Below, in pieces: positions 58,088-64,000 of a DNA stretch of 64,000 nt. The stretch is from Bradyrhizobium embrapense (lineage in GTDB: Bacteria > Pseudomonadota > Alphaproteobacteria > Rhizobiales > Xanthobacteraceae). The translations under genes were made by a program, and so were the position numbers. Every line of letters starts with the position of its first letter. The stretch's first letter is position 1. A model generated the notes under the pieces. The model was not told the origin of the DNA and searched no databases. It saw only the letters and a list, made by a program, of their open reading frames with translations. Where the stretch lies: the NCBI RefSeq assembly GCF_001189235.2, contig NZ_LFIP02000009.1, positions 186,001 through 250,000 on the forward strand, in the 5' to 3' direction.

Positions 58088-59413
58088 ATGTTTTCCCGTC
58101 TCCTGCTTTTCGTGGCGTTGCTTCTGGTCCCGGGCATCTTGCGGGCGGAAGAAACACCGGTGGAGAAGGCCGGATTTGCGAAGAGGCTGACCATCTACCT
58201 CGCCAAGGGACCGCCGAATGCCTGCGGCGCCGGTTGCGATCGCTGGATCGCGATCGAAGGCGAGATCGATCGGAACGCCGCGGCGCGGATTCGCAGCTTC
58301 CTGCTTGCCGTCAAGGACCCGCAGCTTCCGATTTACGTTCATTCGCCGGGCGGAAACGTCGAGCAGTCCTACGCGATCGCGCGGTTTCTGCGTGCACGCA
58401 AGGCGATTGCCCGGGTCGGCCGCACCAGAGTGGGCGCCTGTTCCGCGGGCACTGAGATCGACGCCGCCTGCCAGAAGATCAAGGCTGCGAAAGGCGAGGT
58501 CGAGGCCGAACTCACCACGCGCAACGCGATGTGCGTTTCGGCCTGCGCCTATCTGTTCGTGGGCGCGACCGACCGCGAAGTGGCACCCGACTCGGTGCTC
58601 GCGGTACATAACTCCAGGCTGATGTTCGTGGTCCACGGCCATCCGCCGCCGCAGGTCGTCGCCGATTTCAGGCGGCGTGAGATGGTCAGCGCCGATCGCG
58701 ACCGCAACCTGTTCCTCGCGGCAATGGGGATCAGCCATGAGCTCAGCGAGCTGATCCGGACCGTGAAGTTCGAGAATCTGCACGTGCTGACGCGGCCGGA
58801 GCTCTATCGATTCGGAATCGATACGCGACCGCTGCCGGAAACGATGTGGGCGGTGGAGAAGGAAACGCGGCCCTACGTCCGCAAGATCGCGCAGCAGAAG
58901 AAGGGCGACGGCAGCTCGTTCCGCATGATGGAGTGGCGCCTGTTCTGTGAGAACAAGGATCGCGGACGGCTGATGTTCGTGCGCGAGTTCGACGAGGGCG
59001 CCGCCGGCAAGAGCATGGTGGTGATGATGGCCGGCGCCACCCGAACCGTCGCGTTCGGCAGGTTGCCGGCGCGGTTCGGCAAATACGAGGTCTGGAGCGA
59101 CCCGGTGAGTTCGGACATCGTCAAGGCGATGTTGGCGGTTCCGCATCTGCAGATCGGCGAAAGCACGCCGTCGTCGGACGGCAAGGCGGATCGCAAGTCC
59201 GACCCCAAGTCCGATGCCAAGGCGGACGTGAAGTCCGACATCAAGCCGGGCTTCACGACATTCGATATCGACACGACCGGGCTGGAGCAGGGCTGGACGC
59301 AGCTGCTGGCGTCGTGCCCGGCGACGAGCGTTGGACCGAAGCCGGCGACCCCGCTGCCGGCCGCGGTGTCGCCGAGCGTCAACGCGGTGCCGGCCGCATC
59401 GCCGGCGCCGTGA
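58088..59413 (+). CDS. Exported ClpP-fold (crotonase-like) protein
   Basis: The product is 441 residues from ATG 58088; the frame is open to 57959. The signal peptide is MFSRLLLFVALLLVPGILRA. The ClpP/SppA-like core (about 30-190) contains PIYVHSPGGNVEQSYAIARFLRARKAIARVG, MCVSACAYLFVGATDREVAPDSVLAVHNS. This has the SPGG oxyanion loop, the putative nucleophile Ser in CVSACAYLF and a His in AVHNS. The C-terminal half includes an Asp/Lys/Ser-rich repeat (SDGKADRKSDPKSDAKADVK) and an Ala/Pro-rich tail. A second protein of the same design is encoded at 61649. Protease activity is inferred from the fold only. Confidence 0.75.
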   Translation: MFSRLLLFVALLLVPGILRAEETPVEKAGFAKRLTIYLAKGPPNACGAGCDRWIAIEGEIDRNAAARIRSFLLAVKDPQLPIYVHSPGGNVEQSYAIARFLRARKAIARVGRTRVGACSAGTEIDAACQKIKAAKGEVEAELTTRNAMCVSACAYLFVGATDREVAPDSVLAVHNSRLMFVVHGHPPPQVVADFRRREMVSADRDRNLFLAAMGISHELSELIRTVKFENLHVLTRPELYRFGIDTRPLPETMWAVEKETRPYVRKIAQQKKGDGSSFRMMEWRLFCENKDRGRLMFVREFDEGAAGKSMVVMMAGATRTVAFGRLPARFGKYEVWSDPVSSDIVKAMLAVPHLQIGESTPSSDGKADRKSDPKSDAKADVKSDIKPGFTTFDIDTTGLEQGWTQLLASCPATSVGPKPATPLPAAVSPSVNAVPAASPAP

Positions 59414-59457
59414 GCGCAAGCGGTACCATCCGATCACGTGCCATCGATCAGGTGCCA

Positions 59458-59478
59458 TGCATTTAGATGCAGTTGCAT
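59458..59478. promoter_or_regulatory. Overlapping inverted repeats, possible MarR-type operator
   Basis: TGCAT-N4-ATGCA (59458-59471) and ATGCA-N2-TGCAT (59467-59478) overlap and lie about 29 bases before the MFS start codon. AT-rich GCAT palindromes like this are typical of MarR-family operators, but no regulator gene is adjacent. Confidence 0.45.
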
Positions 59479-59506
59479 TGATTTCGAGGTCTGCTATCAA
59501 CGCGGC

Positions 59507-60670
59507 GTGAAACGCTTCGCTCCCACCGCATTGATGCTCGGCAATATCGTCACCGGCTGCTCGGTGCTGGCGCCGGCCGGCATGCTGGCGAAGCTGTCTG
59601 ATGGCCTCGGTGTCACGATTCACACCGCGGGTCTGCTGATCACCTTCGGCGCGATCGTGCTGTGTGTCGGCTCGCCGCTGACGGCGTGGCTGACCAGCCG
59701 GTTCGAACGGCGCGCGCTGCTGACGACTACGCTTCTGGTGCTGGCGCTGACCAACGCGGCATCTGCTTTCGCGCCGGACTACGACAATCTTCTGATCATC
59801 CGCCTGGTGATGCTCGCGGTTGGTGTCCTCTACACGCCACAGGCGGCCGGCACCGCGGCGCTGATCGTGCCGGTGGAGAAGCGCGGCAGCACGATCGCCT
59901 ATATCTTCCTCGGCTGGTCGCTCGCCGCTGCGATCGGGCTGCCGTTGATCACCTTCATCGCAAGCCGTTACGGTTTTCGCACGACTTACGGGGTGATCGC
60001 GCTGACCGGGCTCGTGAGCTGCCTGCTGCTGTGGTGGCGGCTGCCCGGCGGACTGCATGGTGCGCCGGTCGACTTGAGGACCTGGGCCGATCTCGGCCGC
60101 AATCCGACCGTCATCCTGCTGCTGTCGATCACGGCGTTGCAGATGTCCGGCCAGTTCGTGGTGTTCACCTTCATGGGGCCGCTGCTCGGCAAATTGACCG
60201 GCGCCGATGCCGACGCCGTCGGCATCGTGTTCGCGCTGTACGGCATCTTCGGGTTCGTCGGCATTGCGATCGCGACCCGCATCGTGGATTCCTGGGGCGC
60301 CTGGAATACGTCGGTGCTGTTCACGGTGCTGCTGCTCGCCGGCGTGGCCGGCTGGGCCGTGAGCGCCGGCGCCTACGCATTGATGGCCGCCTCGGTTGCG
60401 GTGTGGGGCCTCGGCTTTGCGTCGACCAATTCGATGCAGCAGGTGCGCCTGGTCGGCGCGGCGCCGGCGCTCGCGTCGGCGTCGGTCTCGCTCAATACCT
60501 CGGTGCTGTATGTCGGCCAGGCCATCGGCTCCGCGATCGGCGGATTGCTGTTCGCGCGCGAATGGCTCTTTAGCGCGGGCTATGTGGCCACGGCCTTCGT
60601 CGCGGCGGCGCTCGCGGTCGTTGTCATGACCCGACCGCGACGGACCGCGCGCACTGCCGCAGCCGAGTGA
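59507..60670 (+). CDS. MFS transporter, DHA1-like drug/sugar exporter
   Basis: The product is 387 residues from GTG 59507 (VKRFAPTALMLGNIVTG); an ATG at 59534 is possible. About twelve hydrophobic helices are seen. The motif-A-like loop between helices 2 and 3 is GSPLTAWLTSRFERRALL, matching the G-x-L-x-D/S-R-F-E-R-R pattern of DHA1 exporters. Motif-C-like GPLLGKLTG and GQAIGSAIGGLLFA follow. The probable role is proton-driven efflux of small molecules or sugars; the substrate is unknown. A palindromic site directly upstream suggests local control. The next plus-strand gene is far, so it is monocistronic. Confidence 0.87.
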   Translation: MKRFAPTALMLGNIVTGCSVLAPAGMLAKLSDGLGVTIHTAGLLITFGAIVLCVGSPLTAWLTSRFERRALLTTTLLVLALTNAASAFAPDYDNLLIIRLVMLAVGVLYTPQAAGTAALIVPVEKRGSTIAYIFLGWSLAAAIGLPLITFIASRYGFRTTYGVIALTGLVSCLLLWWRLPGGLHGAPVDLRTWADLGRNPTVILLLSITALQMSGQFVVFTFMGPLLGKLTGADADAVGIVFALYGIFGFVGIAIATRIVDSWGAWNTSVLFTVLLLAGVAGWAVSAGAYALMAASVAVWGLGFASTNSMQQVRLVGAAPALASASVSLNTSVLYVGQAIGSAIGGLLFAREWLFSAGYVATAFVAAALAVVVMTRPRRTARTAAAE

Positions 60671-60742
60671 GCCTTGCGCTTGGCGCGCGCGAGAGCGTTT
60701 TAGAGCAAAGTGAGGACTGGTCCACGTGAGGCGCGCCGCGCG

Positions 60743-60910
60743 TCACCACTTCACGCTCTGGCTGGGCACGATGAATGCGGTCGTGCTCGGCTTGTTCGGA
60801 TTGTGGGTGAAGTAGCCGTAGGCAGCAACGATCACGACGAGCAGGGCGAGCACGGCCAGCAAATCGATCTGCCGGGGATCGTGCCCGTTGTGGCTGAGTT
60901 TCCAGCGCAT
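60743..60910 (-). CDS. Small single-pass membrane protein
   Basis: The 55-residue protein starts MRWKLSHNGHDPRQIDLLAVLALLVVIVAAYGYFTHNP, with GGGAGGAAAC before the ATG at 60910. One transmembrane helix (LLAVLALLVVIVAAYGYF, about residues 16-35) is followed by a short polar tail ending QSVKW. The frame continues upstream to 61195, but that part has no matching ribosome site and low plausibility. The family is unknown; the strong ribosome site makes expression likely. Confidence 0.6.
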   Translation of the reverse strand: MRWKLSHNGHDPRQIDLLAVLALLVVIVAAYGYFTHNPNKPSTTAFIVPSQSVKW

Positions 60911-61053
60911 TGTTGTTTCCTCCCCAAGGGGATCCCAAGGGATCCCATGCGGGTAATGAAATAATGCGTCAACGATCGCCACAGTTCCGCGGGAACAGCC
61001 ATGCGCGTGGCGTTTGGGAGCGCTGCAGCAGATCAAGCGTCGTTGACGCCGCG

Positions 61054-61407
61054 TCAACCCTCGTTGACGCCGCGCCAGCGGCCGTAGCGCCAGGGTAGAT
61101 ACCAGCGTGCCCCGAGCGGCTCCGTCTGCGGGACATTGTCGATGCCGGAGGTTCCCCAGGGCTGGCAGCGCAGCAATCTTGCCAGCGTCATCCATCCGCC
61201 GGCCCAGAGTCCGAAGCGCTCGATCGCCTCATCGCCATAGACCGAGCAGGTCGGCAGATGCCGGCAGTTGTAGCCGACCAGCGGCGACAGCGTGTGCCGA
61301 TAGATCCAGATCAAGGCGCGGCCGAAATTGCGCGGCATGCGGCGCATGGCGCTGGCACAGTCCGTGCATTGCGGATGGTGCGGCGTTGAATGATCTGTCG
61401 ATGGCAT
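61054..61407 (-). CDS. yidD: Membrane protein insertion efficiency factor YidD
   Basis: The 117-residue protein of the YidD family assists YidC-mediated insertion at the inner membrane. The signature is RALIWIYRHTLSPLVGYNCRHLPTCSVYGDEAIERFGLWAGGWMTLARLLRCQPWG, matching the conserved (Y/W)(x)xxxSP..G..CR..P(T/S)CS.Y...A....G...G......R..RC.P motif with all three Cys. The start is ATG 61407; the frame extends two codons upstream with a TTG. The N-terminal ~20 residues have an extra CTDC pair. yidC is not nearby, unlike in many bacteria where yidD lies between rnpA and yidC. Confidence 0.92.
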   Translation of the reverse strand: MPSTDHSTPHHPQCTDCASAMRRMPRNFGRALIWIYRHTLSPLVGYNCRHLPTCSVYGDEAIERFGLWAGGWMTLARLLRCQPWGTSGIDNVPQTEPLGARWYLPWRYGRWRGVNEG

Positions 61408-61648
61408 ACGCAAGTATGTACGTAATCTTGCGGGGGTTCCAAGCGAAGGAACTGTTCAATTGCAGATATTTGCGCCACAGTTCACCGTTATCGCACAGCG
61501 CTGGTCGCGGTGCAGCAAGGGTCCTATGGACGGTCCAGGTCAGCAACGCTACCGTTCCCATGACGCGCCGATGACAGACTCGTGGCGCATTGCCATGGGG
61601 CCAATTGCCACCGCTCGCATCACCAAGGGCTTGGGGGAAGGAACCAAA

Positions 61649-62566
61649 TTGAGGCTCGTCAGGTCGCTCTCGTTGCGCAGTTGGGTGCTCACCAGCGCCG
61701 TTGCTCTTTGCTTCGCGGTTTCCGGCACCGTCACATGGGCGGGTAACTCCACGCAGACCAGCTCGGCCCTCGAAGAACGCAAGCTGCCGATGAAGTTCAG
61801 CTGGATCGCATGCCAGCCGAATTGCCGTGGCTGGGTGTCGGCGGTCGGTATCATCACGGCCGACAGCCCCAAGGAATTCGACGAGTTCGCGCGCAGCCGC
61901 CAGCTTGCCGGCGCCACTATCGTGCTCGACTCCAGCGGCGGCTCGGTCAACGACGCGATCGCGCTCGGCCGCCGCTTCCGCGGTCTCGGCGCGCTGACCA
62001 CAGTCGGTACCAGCGTCGTCAATCAGGCCGCGCAAGGCGATCGCGCCAGCGTGCTGCCGGACGCCTATTGCGAGTCGATGTGCGTGTTCCTGCTGTTGTC
62101 GGGCAAGACGCGTTATGTGCCACCGGCCGCGCACATCCGGGTGCATCAGATCTGGATGGGCGATCGCGCCGACGACGCCAAGGCCGCCAGCTACACCGCG
62201 CAGGACCTGATGATCGTCGAGCGCGATATCGGCCGTCTTGCCAAATACACCTTCGATATGGGTGGCGCAGGCGAGCTGTTGTCGCTCGCACTCAGCGTGC
62301 CGCCGTGGGAAGACCTGCACGAATTGTCGGCGGCCGAGTTGCGGGTGACCAACCTCGTCACCACGGATGCGGTTGCCGACGTGCTGCCGCATCAGGACAA
62401 CGCAATCCCCGTCGCCGAGGCCAAGCCCAAGAACGGCGATCGCTTCGTGAGTAGCGCGATGGAAGGTGAGGCGCTGCCGCAGGCCGCGAAGGCGACCAAG
62501 ACCGCCGAAGCCGTGGTGCCGACCGGCGGCACCGCCGCGCCGGCGCCGATCCAGCCGTCGCAATAA
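61649..62566 (+). CDS. Exported ClpP-fold protein, second copy of the type at 58 kb
   Basis: The product is 305 residues from a TTG at 61649, which has a strong GGGGGAAGGA site six bases before it and gives a normal signal peptide (MRLVRSLSLRSWVLTSAVALCFAVSGTVTWA). The frame is open to 61460. The ClpP-like core (about 45-215) contains ATIVLDSSGGSVNDAIALGRRFRG, with SSGG as oxyanion loop. ESMCVFLLLSGKTRYVPPAAHIRVHQIW has the Ser and His in the same order as the protein at 58088. The tail is Ala/Pro/Thr-rich. Both proteins are exported, but their similarity is confined to the core. The substrate is unknown. Confidence 0.75.
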   Translation: MRLVRSLSLRSWVLTSAVALCFAVSGTVTWAGNSTQTSSALEERKLPMKFSWIACQPNCRGWVSAVGIITADSPKEFDEFARSRQLAGATIVLDSSGGSVNDAIALGRRFRGLGALTTVGTSVVNQAAQGDRASVLPDAYCESMCVFLLLSGKTRYVPPAAHIRVHQIWMGDRADDAKAASYTAQDLMIVERDIGRLAKYTFDMGGAGELLSLALSVPPWEDLHELSAAELRVTNLVTTDAVADVLPHQDNAIPVAEAKPKNGDRFVSSAMEGEALPQAAKATKTAEAVVPTGGTAAPAPIQPSQ

Positions 62567-62582
62567 GGTTTGCAGCCGGGGC

Positions 62583-63029
62583 TTACGCCGGCTGCTTTGC
62601 CTTGGCCTCGATCTGGCCGATCGCATCGACCACGGCATCGAAGGTCAACAGGGTGGAGGCGTGGCGGGCCTTGTAGTCGCGCACCGGCTCGAGCAGTGCG
62701 ATGTCGGCCCATTTGCCGCCCTGCGGAGGCTGACCGTTTTCCTTCAGCATCTTGCGGACGGTCTCGCGCAATTCGCGCAGCTCGTCGGCGGTCGATCCCA
62801 CCACATGGCTCGCCATGATCGAGGAGGAGGCCTGGCCGAGCGCGCAGGCCTTCACGTCATGGGCGAAGTCCGTCACCACGGGGCCGTCCATCTTGAGGTC
62901 GACCTTGACGGTCGAACCGCACAATTTCGAATGGGCGGTGGCACTGGCGTCCGGCTCGGCCAGTCGTCCGAGGCGCGGAATATTGCCGGCCAACTCGATG
63001 ATCCGCTTGTTATAAATGTCGTTCAGCAT
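62583..63029 (-). CDS. Fe-S cluster assembly scaffold-like protein (IscU/NifU N-terminal family)
   Basis: The 148-residue protein starts MLNDIYNKRIIELAGNIPRLGRL. In IscU three conserved Cys hold the nascent cluster. Here Cys37 (SKLCGSTVKV) and Cys62 (DVKACALGQASSSIMASHVVGS) are present. The third position appears to be His123 in DYKARHASTLLTFDAVVDAI. The alphaproteobacterial subgroup next to folE commonly has this His. Scaffold or zinc-binding function is therefore uncertain. It is divergent from folE; about 240 bases separate the start codons. Confidence 0.85.
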   Translation of the reverse strand: MLNDIYNKRIIELAGNIPRLGRLAEPDASATAHSKLCGSTVKVDLKMDGPVVTDFAHDVKACALGQASSSIMASHVVGSTADELRELRETVRKMLKENGQPPQGGKWADIALLEPVRDYKARHASTLLTFDAVVDAIGQIEAKAKQPA

Positions 63030-63268
63030 GGGGACAGATGCCTGGTTCCGGCTACGCCGGGCGCTCTTGGCGGCTGGGTCTCACCGTCCTATATATGAAC
63101 GGCATCGTCCGAAACATAGCCCGGCTATGCTTCCACCGCGGGCCACTTGCGCCGCGGCGGTGCTACAAAAATGGGACTCAGGCGCCCGGCGGTTCGACGA
63201 TCCGCCCCGTCTGCCCGGTGACACATCCGGCCCAAAGGCAAATGCCTGGCCGGTCGAACGGAGAAGAC

Positions 63269-63946
63269 ATGGACGCCTTGATCAAGCCGATTCGCCCCAA
63301 CAAGCCAACCGACGCCAAGACCGAGCTCGACCCTTCCGAGTTCATGGGCGCCGCCGTTCGAGCCGACCAGCCACGTCCGTCGCGGGCCGAAGCTGAGGCG
63401 GCCGTCAAGACGCTGCTCGGCTATATCGGCGAGAATCCGCTCCGCGAGGGCCTGCTCGATACGCCGCGCCGCGTCGTCGAGGCTTATGACGAGCTCTATC
63501 AGGGCTATCATCAGGCCCCTGCGGAGGTGCTGAACCGTACCTTCGGCGAGACCGCCGGCTACGACGATTTCGTTTTGGTCCGCGACATTGAATTCACCTC
63601 GCAGTGCGAGCATCACATGATGCCGTTCTACGGCAAGGCGCATATCGCCTACACGCCGGTGGAGCGCGTCGTGGGTCTCTCCAAGCTGGCGCGGCTGACC
63701 GATATCTTTGCCCGCCGCCTGCAGACCCAGGAACATCTCACCGCGCAGGTCGCGGCCGCGATCGACGAGGTGCTGAAGCCGCGCGGCGTTGCCGTGCTGA
63801 TCGAGGCGGAGCATACCTGCATGTCGGTGCGCGGCGTCGCCAAGCATGGTGCCTCGACCTTCACCAGCCGCTTCACCGGCATGTTCCGCGACAATCCGGC
63901 GGAGCAGCAGCGTTTCCTGTCCCTGGTGCGAGGACCGAACCGGTAA
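63269..63946 (+). CDS. folE: GTP cyclohydrolase I (FolE)
   Basis: FolE converts GTP to 7,8-dihydroneopterin triphosphate, the first step of folate synthesis. The 225-residue enzyme starts at ATG 63269, with GGAGAAG upstream. Zinc ligands are Cys113 and His116 in FTSQCEHHMMPF and Cys184 in AEHTCMSVRGV. ENPLREGLLDTPRRVVEAYDELYQGY and VVGLSKLARLTDIFARRLQTQEHLT are the standard core. About 30 extra N-terminal residues (MDALIKPIRPNKPTDAKTEL) precede the fold. The sequence belongs to the type IA, zinc-dependent enzyme. The next gene starts 28 bases later on the same strand. Confidence 0.96.
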   Translation: MDALIKPIRPNKPTDAKTELDPSEFMGAAVRADQPRPSRAEAEAAVKTLLGYIGENPLREGLLDTPRRVVEAYDELYQGYHQAPAEVLNRTFGETAGYDDFVLVRDIEFTSQCEHHMMPFYGKAHIAYTPVERVVGLSKLARLTDIFARRLQTQEHLTAQVAAAIDEVLKPRGVAVLIEAEHTCMSVRGVAKHGASTFTSRFTGMFRDNPAEQQRFLSLVRGPNR

Positions 63947-63974
63947 TCTCGCATTTGTCCAAGCGAGGTTTTTC

Positions 63975-64000
63975 GTGTCCGCACCGACCCACGATCACGA
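63975..64000 (+). CDS. Start of the next gene (partial), possibly hisI
   Basis: A GTG at 63975 with GAGG seven bases upstream begins MSAPTHDH before the window ends. In many Bradyrhizobium genomes hisI (phosphoribosyl-AMP cyclohydrolase) follows folE, but eight codons cannot confirm it. Confidence 0.4.

Noticed and set aside
60688..60730. GAGCGTTTTAGAGCAAAGTG-like sequence after the MFS gene.
   Set aside because: It resembles a common Bradyrhizobium intergenic motif, but only one degenerate copy was found here and no clear stem, so it was not listed as a repeat.

Overview
The window is high-GC DNA from an alphaproteobacterium, most likely Bradyrhizobium or a close relative. The evidence is the gene content (cysE next to a DUF3126 gene, tandem-PilZ protein, PAS_5 protein, an SPFH protein, orphan CoxMSL-type dehydrogenase, folE next to a NifU-like scaffold gene), the many short extragenic palindromes typical of that genus, and two FixK2-like boxes. 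No rRNA, tRNA, CRISPR array, intact insertion sequence or phage gene was seen.

Layout. 1-6.6 kb: end of an alpha/beta hydrolase, a large membrane protein, cysE, a DUF3126 gene, a gamma-carbonic anhydrase and several small exported or membrane proteins. 6.6-11.7 kb: a TetR-fabA pair behind an 18-bp palindrome, a transglutaminase-like cysteine protease, a tandem-PilZ protein and remnants of lost genes. 12.1-18.9 kb: an unrecognised two-gene unit (275 and 815 residues) whose products share a motif, divergent from a cNMP-binding/patatin fusion that is followed by an amidohydrolase. 18.9-21.4 kb: a stand-alone aspartokinase behind an M15-like peptidase. 21.4-27.6 kb: an accessory stretch, more loosely packed and partly less GC-rich, with a lipocalin-like protein, a broken serine hydrolase carrying a perfect ~299-bp tandem duplication, a SUMF1-like protein, a cupin, a coiled-coil protein behind a FixK2-like box, a truncated second copy of the amidohydrolase 3' end, dispersed repeats, an orphan terminator and a 51-residue protein. 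27.6-36.5 kb: a large SPFH protein, a family-5 substrate-binding protein, the CoxM/S/L operon and a pantothenate kinase. 36.5-45.2 kb: ornithine cyclodeaminase homologue, DUF4239-like protein, HdeD, dodecin, a GNAT, a PLP-dependent arginine/lysine/ornithine decarboxylase and a flavin monooxygenase. 45.4-55.7 kb: signalling and envelope genes (adenylate cyclase, PAS_5 protein, rhomboid protease, CBS protein, second patatin, PAS-GGDEF-EAL protein, nitroreductase). 55.8-64 kb: thrS, two exported ClpP-fold proteins, an MFS exporter, yidD, an Fe-S scaffold protein, folE and the first codons of the next gene.

Most of the window is chromosomal housekeeping and signalling. The least explained parts are the 12.1-15.5 kb gene pair, the remnant-rich 21.4-27.6 kb stretch, and three intrinsic terminators that do not clearly follow a protein gene and may end small RNAs. 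Functional calls rest on motif recognition by eye; no database search was possible.
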